Shown here piece after piece: positions 1 through 7,875 of a stretch of DNA of 64,000 nucleotides. The stretch spans positions 1,215,920-1,279,919 of the forward strand of contig JAURFE010000001.1 in assembly GCA_030827135.1 (NCBI GenBank), written 5' to 3'. Each line of letters begins with the position of its first letter. Positions within the stretch are counted from its first letter, which is position 1. The stretch is from Vicinamibacterales bacterium. Lineage in GTDB: Bacteria; Acidobacteriota; Vicinamibacteria; Vicinamibacterales; SCN-69-37. A program made the translations under genes and the position numbers. Under the pieces are notes generated by a model. That model was not told the origin of the DNA and did not search any database. It worked only from the letters and a program-made list of their open reading frames with translations.

Positions 1-254
1 CGCTCAACGGCGGCACAGCGTCTCAGGCCAGCACCAGCGCCGCCGCGATTGCTGATGCCACGATCATCAACCCCGACTGGGGTGCGGCCGGCGCGGGAGT
101 GGTGCAGACAATAGCCATTACGCCGGTGACCATTTCGGCCGGAGGGTCGTACGCGCCAACGCTGAAGTTCACGGTCACAAACTCGCTCGTGCTCAGCACA
201 GCGGGCGGCATCTTCTTCTTCACACTCGCCGGCGTGACGGTCTCCATCGTCTAG
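1..254 (+). CDS. C-terminal end of an unrecognised, probably exported protein (5' end outside the window)
   Basis: An open frame runs from base 3 without a stop to the TAG at 252-254, about 83 residues. It is rich in Ala, Gly, Ser and Thr, as in extracellular beta-rich or surface proteins, and ends in a hydrophobic stretch with Phe-Phe-Phe and Val-Ser-Ile-Val. No family is recognised. It converges on the kinase-like gene that ends at 262, so it is not part of that operon. It could be the tail of a filament or surface-layer protein, but nothing visible proves it. An open frame on the opposite strand here looks like a shadow, because the rightward frame has more natural composition. Confidence 0.45.
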   Translation, partial: LNGGTASQASTSAAAIADATIINPDWGAAGAGVVQTIAITPVTISAGGSYAPTLKFTVTNSLVLSTAGGIFFFTLAGVTVSIV

Positions 255-261
255 AACGCTG

Positions 262-1092
262 TCAGGCCCTGCTCGGCACCATTTCGACGATGCGGCTGAG
301 CAGGGCTCGCGCTGAGGCAACATCGCGCGAGTGGACCCGCCACAGCTGGCAGTGCTGAAGGACGTGAATGACGTGGTCGTAGAGTTGTTCGTCCGAACCG
401 ACGGGGGGAAAGCAGTATCGCAGGACCTCTGTCAGCACGTCGCCGGGTACGAGGGGCTCCAGACGTGGAACACACGTGGGGTCGTACGCAGGAAACAGGA
501 GCGTGTGGAGGCGGACCGGCGTGTGCCTGACATGGCGTGGATGGTACCGCGCCATCATCCTGTCGTGATACACCAGACGGCCGCGCCTTACCGTGTGTGC
601 GGCCTCGAAGGTCTCGGCATAACGGCGAGACAGGGTCAACACCTGCGGAAAGGGATGCACCGAGAGCGTCTGCGGATCAACGGGAGTCACTTCTTCCGCG
701 ACGAGATCCAGGCCGAGTTCAATCAACTGAAACGTGCTGCTCGTCTTTCCTGTGTCGGACAGGCCGAGGGTGACGATCGCGTGGTTCCCGAGCGCCACGG
801 CCCCCGCGTGGAATCCAATCCACCCCTCCAGTCTGGCGATCAGCGCGTTCTCGAGATCCTCCTCCAGCGCGAACAGCAGGTCGATGCCGGTGGCATAGGT
901 CCCGCCGCGGCGGCCGTCGCGCAACAGCGTCCACCCGGCCTCCTCCACCCGCACTTCGTAGCCGTGGTCTACCCTGGCAGGGATGCCTTCTGCCAGCACG
1001 TGGAAGAAGACGTCACGCGCCGCAGTCTCCAGTGTCTCAGGCACCAGAACGGAGACCGCCAATCGCGAAAACTCAAGATGAAGCGAGGTCAT
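262..1092 (-). CDS. HPr kinase-like ATP-binding protein of a PqqD-linked cluster
   Basis: About 276 residues. A glycine-rich loop, Gly-Leu-Ser-Asp-Thr-Gly-Lys-Thr (about residues 110-117), is a Walker A-like motif of the type seen in HPr kinase/phosphorylase C-terminal domains, and it follows a Phe-His-Ala-Gly-Ala-Val strand typical of that family. HprK-related proteins of this kind occur with PqqD-like carriers in exopolysaccharide or peptide-modification loci. Here the gene directly follows the pqqD-like gene, with a 20-base overlap, so the two are probably translated together. The start chosen is ATG at 1092; a TTG at 1113 is also possible. The substrate is unknown: it could phosphorylate a peptide, as the kinases of some lasso-peptide clusters do, or a sugar carrier. 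The fold assignment is fairly sure, the role is inference. Confidence 0.7.
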   Translation of the reverse strand: MTSLHLEFSRLAVSVLVPETLETAARDVFFHVLAEGIPARVDHGYEVRVEEAGWTLLRDGRRGGTYATGIDLLFALEEDLENALIARLEGWIGFHAGAVALGNHAIVTLGLSDTGKTSSTFQLIELGLDLVAEEVTPVDPQTLSVHPFPQVLTLSRRYAETFEAAHTVRRGRLVYHDRMMARYHPRHVRHTPVRLHTLLFPAYDPTCVPRLEPLVPGDVLTEVLRYCFPPVGSDEQLYDHVIHVLQHCQLWRVHSRDVASARALLSRIVEMVPSRA

Positions 1093-1360
1093 CACAATCT
1101 GCACACGTGACAACGATGCCCAGTGTTACGAACTGATCGAGCGCCGCCTGCAGGTCCGTGCGCAGCGTCTCTTGGTCTGCCTCGAAGATTTCCTGCATGA
1201 CATACAGGAGTTCGTCGAAGGTCAGCGGCTCCTCGAGGCTGGTCCATATCGCGCGTGCCGTCTCACTCAACACGTGAATGGCGCGGTGGGCCTCAACGTA
1301 GATCGCCAAGTCATTCCCCACGGTCTTTTCCGTCACCCGCGATGATCGAAGATAACGCAT
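1073..1360 (-). CDS. PqqD-like peptide-chaperone protein
   Basis: A 95-residue protein with the PqqD-type winged-helix pattern: an early 'V...G..aI.v.....ihvLs.tAr.IW' segment, then an acidic helix and 'L...fv.lGiv' near the end. PqqD proteins bind precursor peptides (RiPP recognition element) and present them to modifying enzymes. It is the first gene of a leftward pair with the HPr-kinase-like protein and overlaps the start of the divergent nucleotidyltransferase by about 19 bases, so the three genes share one control region. It ends in Cys-Ala-Asp-Cys-Asp-Asp, an unusual acidic Cys-containing tail. No precursor peptide is evident next to it, so its partner may be encoded elsewhere. Confidence 0.8.
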   Translation of the reverse strand: MRYLRSSRVTEKTVGNDLAIYVEAHRAIHVLSETARAIWTSLEEPLTFDELLYVMQEIFEADQETLRTDLQAALDQFVTLGIVVTCADCDDLASS

Positions 1361-2511
1361 CTGCCATCAAATCCTATCAGTGGCTCGTCGCCATGTGTCG
1401 GCGCTGGCTGCAGATCCGGGAAGGCGGCGGGATTGATCCTGAGGAGCTCTCAGGGGATCAACTCCCCGACTGGACGTCTGTTGAGCGACTCGCGTACGCA
1501 CACGGCGTGGAACCACTGCTGTTTTCCGTGTTGACGCATGAGACGGCGTGTGGAGCCCCCGTACCCGAGGCCCTGCGTCGTCGATGGGAAGCGGCCTACT
1601 ACGGAAACCGGCTGCGTAACATCGATGCGGTGGGCCTGCTCGGCCGTATTGCCGCAACGAGTGAGGCGCGCGGGGCACCGGTCATGGGCCTGAAGGGCCC
1701 CGCGGCGATCGCCGGCGTGTATGGCGACCTTGGGCTCCGCGTGATGGCGGATCTCGATCTGTTGTGCCACCGCGAGGACTTGTTGACGGTGACTCGTTCG
1801 GCCCGCGCCGAAGGCTTCACCGGTGGCCAGGTGTACGTCCATCACGTCCTTCTGGAGTTCGGCGGGCCCGGGGGCGGCTACTGCGAGATCCACTTCACCA
1901 TACAGGACGTGATCGCCCGCAGGGAGGCGTTCATCGCGGACGCCTGGCTACGCCGGACTCAGGTTCTCGCAGAAGGCGTGTCGCTACCTGTGATGCCGCT
2001 GGAACACCAGATCGTCTTCGACGTCGGCCACATGGTCAATCACGGCTACGAGATGGACCTCAAGCACGCCATGGACCTCGCAGGACGGCTGCGGCTCTCG
2101 CGACACGAGATCCGATGGAACGTCCTGTTCGACTGGCTTGCCGCCACGGAGCTGACGCGAAGCTTCTGGTTACTGGTCCGCACGCTGGAACAGCTGTTGC
2201 GGCTGCCCCTGGTTGATTCGTGCGATGGCGAGCCGTCTCCGGAGGAGATCTCCGCATTCGCCGACCAGTTGATGGACTGGTCGGCCTCGCTGGGCCTTGC
2301 GCGGCCGTTTGTCCTCGCACCCGGAGTGCGACGACGACAGACACTGCTATCGCAGGGTCTGTACGCGTGGCGACGGATGTGCCCACCGCTCGTGGCGCTG
2401 CAGGCGGCCCGGGATATCCCGACGCGGGCGCGGGCCGCGGCCGACCTCCCCCGCTATTGGATCGCCGTTGTCACGGACGTGGTGCGCCGCTCCAGCCGAG
2501 GACCGCGGTGA
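1342..2511 (+). CDS. Nucleotidyltransferase family protein (NTP_transf_5-like)
   Basis: 389 residues. The middle contains 'MGLKGPAAIAGVYGDLGLRVMADLDLLCHREDL', read here in parts: Lys-Gly followed about 20 residues later by Asp-Leu-Asp-Leu-Leu, the metal-binding D-x-D of the uncharacterised nucleotidyltransferases of the PF14907 type. Members are often found with PqqD and HprK-related genes, as here. ATG at 1342 was chosen because the longer frame from 1255 would run far into the divergent pqqD-like gene. It might add a nucleotide or sugar-phosphate to a peptide or glycan made by the neighbouring proteins, but the reaction is not known. The exported peptidase that follows starts 62 bases downstream and may be a separate unit. 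Confidence 0.75.
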   Translation: MIEDNASAIKSYQWLVAMCRRWLQIREGGGIDPEELSGDQLPDWTSVERLAYAHGVEPLLFSVLTHETACGAPVPEALRRRWEAAYYGNRLRNIDAVGLLGRIAATSEARGAPVMGLKGPAAIAGVYGDLGLRVMADLDLLCHREDLLTVTRSARAEGFTGGQVYVHHVLLEFGGPGGGYCEIHFTIQDVIARREAFIADAWLRRTQVLAEGVSLPVMPLEHQIVFDVGHMVNHGYEMDLKHAMDLAGRLRLSRHEIRWNVLFDWLAATELTRSFWLLVRTLEQLLRLPLVDSCDGEPSPEEISAFADQLMDWSASLGLARPFVLAPGVRRRQTLLSQGLYAWRRMCPPLVALQAARDIPTRARAAADLPRYWIAVVTDVVRRSSRGPR

Positions 2512-2573
2512 GACCGCGTGGGAACTCGTCCGCCGGCAGGAACCTGCCTATACTTGGGCGTAGGAGTGTGGCC

Positions 2574-4610
2574 ATGCTTCGTGTGCCCCGATTAACGTCT
2601 CCCCTGTTTTCGATCGTTCTCTCCCTCGTCTTTGCCGCCAATGCACTGGCGCAGGACACCTTCACCCCACATCACGTTGCGAAGATCCGGACCGTCGCGC
2701 AGATCGCGATCGCGCCCGACGGCACCGAGGTCGCGTACGTGCTCGCTGTACCCCGCATCCCGTTCCAGGATGACGATGGGCCGGCGTGGACCGAGCTGCA
2801 TGTGGTGCGCGCGGATGGCCAGTCGCGGGCGTATGTCACCGGTGCCGTCAACGTGGCCAATGTGCGCTGGTCACCCGACGGACGAGGCCTCGGGTTCCTC
2901 GCCCGCCGCGCGGGCGATGCCACGCGCTCGCTCTACATCGTGCCGCGCGATGGCGGCGAAGCCCGCAGGGTCCTCGCCCACGCCACCGACATCGTCTCCT
3001 ACGAATTCAGTCCCGACGGCACGCAGGTCGCGTTCGTCGCGCGTGATGCGGCTCCGCCCGCGCGGGCCGATCTGGTGCGACGCGGGTTCTCGCAGGAGGT
3101 CTTCGAAGAGGGGCTCCTGCTGCAGCGCGTGTGGACGGCTCCGCTCGACGGCACGGCCGTCGGTGCGCCGCGCGTCGTCAACGCACCAGGGCACGCCACC
3201 ACGATCACCTGGAACGCGGCCGGCACCCGCCTCGCCGTGCTCTATGCACCGACGGCACTCGTCGATGACGATCTGATGGAAAAGAAGGTCCACGTCATTG
3301 ATCCGACGATGGGCGAGCCGATCACGAAGTTCAACAACCCGGGAAAGATCGGCCAGGTGGCCTGGAGCCCGGACGGCACCACGCTCGCGATGGTCTCCGC
3401 GGCCGACATCAATGACCCGTCCGAGGGCCGGCTTATGGTCGCGCCTGCCACCGGCGGCGCGCTCCGCGACGTCATGCCCGCCTACAACGCCCATGTGCGC
3501 GCCTTCGCCTGGAAAGACGCCAACACCGTCGTCTACATGGCTGAGGAGAGCGTGACCTCGGCAATTGGCGAGATTCGCAAGGACGGCACCGCGTCGCGCA
3601 CGCTGATGCCGACAGGGGGCCCGGTCGTCGTCGCCATGGATCGGGCCACGAACGGCACTGTGGCGCTGGTCGCACACACGCCGACACACCCGGCCGAGGT
3701 GTACCTGCTCGACTCAAGCAGCGCGACGCCTCGCCAGTTGACCAACAGCAATCCGTGGCTGGCGACCATGAAGCTGGCGAAGCAGGAAGTCGTGCGCTTC
3801 AAGGCGCGCGACGGGCTGGATCTTGAAGGCGTGCTTGTGCGCCCGCTTGATGAAGTGGCCGGTCGCCGGTACCCGCTCATCCTGAACGTCCATGGCGGGC
3901 CCGAAGCGCGGGACGCGCATGGCTGGGTGACGTCGTATTCGAACGCCGGCCAGATGGCCGCAGCGCAGGGATTCGCGGTGTTCTATCCGAACTATCGGGG
4001 CAGCACGGGGCGCGGCGTCGCGTTTTCCAAGCTGGGCCAGGGAGAACCCGCCGGCAAGGAGTTTGATGACCTGGTGGATGCCGTGGATCACCTCATCAAC
4101 ATCGGCCTTGTGGACCGCGCGAAGGTGGGCATCACCGGCGGGTCGTATGGTGGATATGCCAGCGCCTGGGGCGCCACGTATTACTCGGAACGGTTCGCGG
4201 CGTCGGTGATGTTTGTCGGCATCAGCAACAAGGTGTCCAAGGTCGGCACCACGGACATCGCAAACGAGGAGTTCCACGTGCACGCGCTCAAGCGGCCGTG
4301 GGATGACTGGCAGTTCATGCTGGAACGCAGTCCGGTGACACACGTCGCAAAGTCGAAGACGCCGACACTGATTCTGCACGGCACGGCCGACCCGCGCGTG
4401 AATCCTACGCAGTCGCTTGAGTTCTACCGTCACATGAAGCTGCACGGCAAGACGGTGCGTCTCGTCTGGTACCCCGGTGAGGGCCACGGCAACGCCCGGG
4501 CCGCCTCACGGCTCGATTACAGCCTGCGGTTGATGCAGTGGATGAACCACTATCTCAAAGGGCCAGGTGGTGCCCCGCCACCGCCGGACATCGACTACCG
4601 CGAGCGGTAG
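2574..4610 (+). CDS. Exported S9 family prolyl oligopeptidase-like peptidase
   Basis: 678 residues with a clear signal peptide (hydrophobic residues about 10-24, cleavage after Ala-Leu-Ala). The N-terminal half is a beta-propeller with repeated 'sPDG' turns; the C-terminal alpha/beta-hydrolase domain has the nucleophile Ser524 in Gly-Gly-Ser-Tyr-Gly-Gly, Asp606 in Thr-Ala-Asp-Pro-Arg, and His638 in Gly-Glu-Gly-His-Gly-Asn. This is the full S9 triad, in the layout of dipeptidyl or acylaminoacyl peptidases. It probably cleaves short peptides in the periplasm. The start at ATG 2574 is set by the signal peptide; the open frame extends much further upstream through the preceding gene. The serine hydrolase gene begins 17 bases after its stop, so they are likely co-transcribed. 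Confidence 0.9.
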   Translation: MLRVPRLTSPLFSIVLSLVFAANALAQDTFTPHHVAKIRTVAQIAIAPDGTEVAYVLAVPRIPFQDDDGPAWTELHVVRADGQSRAYVTGAVNVANVRWSPDGRGLGFLARRAGDATRSLYIVPRDGGEARRVLAHATDIVSYEFSPDGTQVAFVARDAAPPARADLVRRGFSQEVFEEGLLLQRVWTAPLDGTAVGAPRVVNAPGHATTITWNAAGTRLAVLYAPTALVDDDLMEKKVHVIDPTMGEPITKFNNPGKIGQVAWSPDGTTLAMVSAADINDPSEGRLMVAPATGGALRDVMPAYNAHVRAFAWKDANTVVYMAEESVTSAIGEIRKDGTASRTLMPTGGPVVVAMDRATNGTVALVAHTPTHPAEVYLLDSSSATPRQLTNSNPWLATMKLAKQEVVRFKARDGLDLEGVLVRPLDEVAGRRYPLILNVHGGPEARDAHGWVTSYSNAGQMAAAQGFAVFYPNYRGSTGRGVAFSKLGQGEPAGKEFDDLVDAVDHLINIGLVDRAKVGITGGSYGGYASAWGATYYSERFAASVMFVGISNKVSKVGTTDIANEEFHVHALKRPWDDWQFMLERSPVTHVAKSKTPTLILHGTADPRVNPTQSLEFYRHMKLHGKTVRLVWYPGEGHGNARAASRLDYSLRLMQWMNHYLKGPGGAPPPPDIDYRER

Positions 4611-4627
4611 GGACCGGTTCTCCCCAT

Positions 4628-5788
4628 ATGGCGACACGACTGTTGACGACCGTGCTGGCGGCCGCGCTCGGTGCCGGGCTCCTCGCCTCGCAGCAGACCG
4701 GCGGTGCCTGGCCCGACTTTCTCACCTTTTATCGCCAGTCGCTTGCGCAGCACGGCATCGTGGGCAGTTCGATCGCGCTGATCGAACGTGGTCGGGTTGT
4801 AGAGCGCGCGCATGTCGGCCTGCGTGATCAGCAGACCGGGTCGGCCGTTGACGACAATACGATCTTCCATTGGGCGTCGATCACCAAGACCTTCACAGGC
4901 ATCGCCATCATGCGGTTGCGTGACGAGGGACGTCTCACACTCGACGATCCGATCGTGAAGTACGTGCCTGAATTCCGGAGAGTGCACAACCCGTTCGGAC
5001 CGGTCGAGCAGATCACCATTCGCCATCTGCTCTCGCACTCGGCCGGCCTTCGAAGCGGCACATGGCCATGGGGCGGACAGGAGTGGCATCCATTCGAACC
5101 TCCGGGTTGGGAACAACTCGCCGGCATGATGCCGTACACGCGCATCGAGTTTGCTCCCGGCTCGAAGTATCAGTATTCCAACCCGGGCATCGTGCTGCTT
5201 GGCCGGGTCATTGAAGACCTCGCGCAGGAGCCCTACGAGACCTACGTGGACAAGCAGATCTGGCGGCCACTGGGCATGACGCGCACGTTTTTTGACCGCG
5301 CGCCGAACCATCTGCGCGGTGATCGCTCACACAGCTATTTCGTCACCGACGCCGGCACCACTGAAGCGCCTTTTGACTTCGACACGGGTATCACCGTGTC
5401 CAATGGTGGCATGAATGCGCCGATCGACGACATGGCGAAGTACATCGCATTTCTGACCGGCAGCCGCGACGCAGCTACCCAGGCGGGTTACGACGCCATC
5501 GTGAAGCGGTCGTCGCTCGAGGACATGTGGAGACCCGTTGTGCCGGTCTCGTCCAACGTTCAGATGGGTCTGACGTACTTCCTGGAGCGGCACGGAGGGA
5601 TGGACTTCATCGCGCACAGCGGCGGCCAGAACGGCTTCATCTCGCACTTCTATCTGCACCAGGCCTCAGGCAAGGCCTACCTGGTGGCGTTCAACACGCA
5701 GACGACGTCGCAGAAGAGCGGGAACGCACGCAACACGCGCGCATTGGACGCCGCCGTGACTGAGTGGCTGATCGGCCGCTGGTTCTGA
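4628..5788 (+). CDS. Exported beta-lactamase-fold serine hydrolase (class C / penicillin-binding type)
   Basis: 386 residues. A signal peptide covers about residues 1-24. The serine-hydrolase motifs are present: Ser84-Ile-Thr-Lys87 (SxxK), Tyr183-Ser-Asn185 (YxN), and His-Ser-Gly-Gly near the end in place of KTG. This pattern is shared by class C beta-lactamases, D,D-peptidases, esterases of family VIII and many uncharacterised exported hydrolases. With the S9 peptidase just upstream it probably acts on small peptides or esters in the periplasm. Substrate and any role in drug resistance cannot be read from the sequence. Its stop is followed at once by a perfect 11-bp inverted repeat that probably ends transcription from both sides. 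Confidence 0.85.
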   Translation: MATRLLTTVLAAALGAGLLASQQTGGAWPDFLTFYRQSLAQHGIVGSSIALIERGRVVERAHVGLRDQQTGSAVDDNTIFHWASITKTFTGIAIMRLRDEGRLTLDDPIVKYVPEFRRVHNPFGPVEQITIRHLLSHSAGLRSGTWPWGGQEWHPFEPPGWEQLAGMMPYTRIEFAPGSKYQYSNPGIVLLGRVIEDLAQEPYETYVDKQIWRPLGMTRTFFDRAPNHLRGDRSHSYFVTDAGTTEAPFDFDTGITVSNGGMNAPIDDMAKYIAFLTGSRDAATQAGYDAIVKRSSLEDMWRPVVPVSSNVQMGLTYFLERHGGMDFIAHSGGQNGFISHFYLHQASGKAYLVAFNTQTTSQKSGNARNTRALDAAVTEWLIGRWF

Positions 5789-5791
5789 GCG

Positions 5792-5817
5792 AGGGCGCGC
5801 TGCCACCAGCGCGCCCT
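5792..5817. terminator. Perfect 11-bp inverted repeat between convergent genes
   Basis: Arms at 5792-5802 and 5807-5817 are perfectly complementary (AGGGCGCGCTG / CAGCGCGCCCT) with a 4-base loop. It sits between the serine hydrolase stop (5788) and the ktrA stop, and the TAG stop codon of ktrA (5816-5818) lies in the right arm. It probably works as a bidirectional terminator and belongs to the palindrome family also seen near 23.77, 25.85, 41.6, 44.4 and 50.4 kb. Confidence 0.6.
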
Positions 5818-6490
5818 ACTTGATGACCAGGCGCTCGAGCGCGATGAGGGCCTTGTTCGACCCGACGAGCGCCAGCGAATCGCCCGGTTGAATAACCTCG
5901 TCGGCCGACGGACTGACGCTGGTGGTGTGCCTGCCATCCACGTGGCGCTTGATCGCGATCAGCGTGAGTCCGTATTTGGCGCGCAGGTCGATGGCGCGCA
6001 GTGACTTGCCGACGAACATCGCCGGCGCCGGAATCTCGATGATGCTGAAGTCGCTCGACAGGCTGATGTAGTCGATGACATTCGGCACCACCAGACTGTG
6101 CGCCATACGCGTGGCGGCCTCACGCTCCGGATAAATCACGCGGTCCACCCCGAGTCGCTCAAGGATGCGCCCGTGCACTTCGGTCGTGGATTTGGCGACG
6201 ATCGACTTCACGCCCATTTCCTTGACCGCCATCACGATCAGCAGCGACGCCTCAACGTTGGCGCCGATGGAAATGACGGCCACATCTACGTCACCCACTC
6301 CGGCCTCGCGCAACGCCTTTGGGTCGCTGGCGTTGAGGACGAGCAGGTGCGGCACCACGTCGGACAGCTCCTGCACGTGGTCCGGATCGGAATCAATCCC
6401 CAGCACATCCTGCCCGAGGCTGATCAAAGTGGTGGCCATCGCCGCGCCGAAGCGCCCGAGGCCGATGACCGCAAATTTTCGCTTCACCAT
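5816..6490 (-). CDS. ktrA: Potassium uptake regulatory subunit (TrkA/KtrA RCK protein)
   Basis: 224 residues. The N-terminal RCK_N Rossmann domain starts with Val-Ile-Gly-Leu-Gly-Arg-Phe-Gly, and an acidic Asp-Ser-Asp at the end of the second strand fits NAD(H) or ATP binding. An RCK_C domain occupies about residues 140-224 ('LRAIDLRAKYGLTLIAIKR'). Such proteins gate the KtrB/TrkH channel on the cytoplasmic side of the membrane. ATG at 6490 was chosen because it lies 5 bases after the stop of the channel gene; the longer open frame would overlap that gene by over 100 bases. The single RCK unit matches KtrA rather than the double-length TrkA of enterobacteria. Confidence 0.92.
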   Translation of the reverse strand: MVKRKFAVIGLGRFGAAMATTLISLGQDVLGIDSDPDHVQELSDVVPHLLVLNASDPKALREAGVGDVDVAVISIGANVEASLLIVMAVKEMGVKSIVAKSTTEVHGRILERLGVDRVIYPEREAATRMAHSLVVPNVIDYISLSSDFSIIEIPAPAMFVGKSLRAIDLRAKYGLTLIAIKRHVDGRHTTSVSPSADEVIQPGDSLALVGSNKALIALERLVIK

Positions 6491-6495
6491 AGGAT

Positions 6496-7839
6496 CTATC
6501 CGATCAGCACGCGCCCTTCGGGATACCGCACGCGTGGCGCCGTCGCTCGGGCGGCCAGCGCAAAAGCCAGCGTGAGGGGGCCGATGCGGCCCATGAACAT
6601 CAGCAGACAAATCAGCAGTCGACCGGCGTCTGAGAATGACGCACTGAGGCTGAGCGGCGTGCCGGGCACCCCCGTGGAGAGGCCGACCGTGCCGAACGCC
6701 GAGGCGGACTCAAACAGCGTGCGCAACAAGTCGGCTCCTTCGATCACAAGCAGCGCGCCGGCGACCAGATTCAGCGACAGAAACGCGATGAGGCTGATGA
6801 AAAACGCGCGCGCCACGGCGTCCCCGGGAATGCGACGGCCCATGACATGCGGCTCCGCCAGACCGCGAATGGTGGCCCACAAGGCCATCACGGTCACCCC
6901 GAACGTGCTGACCTTGATGCCTCCGGCGGTGCCACCGGGCGCGCCGCCGATGAACATCAGAATCATCAGAAACAGATAGGCCGGCGCGGTCAAGGCGCTC
7001 AGGTCAATGGTGTTGAAGCCGGCGGTGCGTGCCGAGACCGACTGGAACAGCGCCGCCAGCGCGGCCTCGTCTCGAGGCAGATCGCCCAGCGTCGCCGCGT
7101 TGCCACGTTCGACCAGATACAACCCGGCCGCCCCCAGGACCAGCAATGTCGCCGACAGGACCAGCACAAACCGGGAATGCAGCGTCAACGCACGCCGCTC
7201 CCGATACCGCCACAGGTCCGTCAAAACCAGATACCCGATGCCGCCGGTCACGATCAGGATCATGATGGTGACGTTGACGACCAGATCCGCCCGCGCGTCC
7301 ATCAGACTGTAGGAGAACAGGCTGAACCCCGCATTGTTGAACGCGGAGACCGAGTGGAACAGTCCGAGCCACGCCGCATCGCCGGCGCCGAACTGCGGCC
7401 ACCACCGCAACCACAACACCAGCGCCCCGACCACTTCGATGGCCAGGGTCACCTTCACCACGGTCAGCGCGAACCGCGCCACGTCGCGCCTCGAATCGAG
7501 ATTGAGCGACTCCTGCAAGGACGCCTGCTCATTCATCGAAACACGTCGTCCAATCACCATGGCGACAAAGGTCGCCAGCGTCATGTATCCCAGGCCGCCG
7601 ATCTGGATGAGCAGCAAAATGACGCCCTGTCCGATGCCCGAAAACGCGGTTGGGGTGTCAACCACCACCAGACCGGTCACGCACACGGCTGACGTGGCGG
7701 TAAAAAACGCAGCCGACCAGCCCAGGGAGACTCCGGACGCGCTTGCCAGGGGGGTCGCCAGCAGGAGGGTGCCCGCGAGGATGACCCCCGCGAAACCGGT
7801 CGCGAGCAACTGGGGCGGCGACAACGGACGACGACGCAT
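6496..7839 (-). CDS. ktrB: Potassium uptake channel subunit (TrkH/KtrB family)
   Basis: 447 residues with many hydrophobic helices arranged as four M1-P-M2 repeats. The pore loops are visible: 'TSAVCVTGLVVVDT', 'SVSAFNNAGFSLF', 'SVSARTAGFNTIDL' and 'ESASAFGTVGLSTG', each keeping the key filter glycine. It moves K+ (possibly with Na+) across the inner membrane under control of the RCK protein encoded directly downstream. Length is typical of KtrB. It is transcribed away from the polyphosphate kinase gene; only 36 bases separate the two starts, so the promoters share a small region. Confidence 0.93.
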   Translation of the reverse strand: MRRRPLSPPQLLATGFAGVILAGTLLLATPLASASGVSLGWSAAFFTATSAVCVTGLVVVDTPTAFSGIGQGVILLLIQIGGLGYMTLATFVAMVIGRRVSMNEQASLQESLNLDSRRDVARFALTVVKVTLAIEVVGALVLWLRWWPQFGAGDAAWLGLFHSVSAFNNAGFSLFSYSLMDARADLVVNVTIMILIVTGGIGYLVLTDLWRYRERRALTLHSRFVLVLSATLLVLGAAGLYLVERGNAATLGDLPRDEAALAALFQSVSARTAGFNTIDLSALTAPAYLFLMILMFIGGAPGGTAGGIKVSTFGVTVMALWATIRGLAEPHVMGRRIPGDAVARAFFISLIAFLSLNLVAGALLVIEGADLLRTLFESASAFGTVGLSTGVPGTPLSLSASFSDAGRLLICLLMFMGRIGPLTLAFALAARATAPRVRYPEGRVLIG

Positions 7840-7875
7840 GACCGGCCATGTTACATCGGGTGGATAGAATGGGGT

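Noticed and set aside
1255..1341. Longer N-terminus of the nucleotidyltransferase
   Set aside because: It would overlap the divergent pqqD-like gene by over 100 bases and its residues are not family-like.
2220..2573. N-terminal extension of the S9 peptidase
   Set aside because: The extension overlaps the nucleotidyltransferase gene and would bury the signal peptide that begins at 2574.
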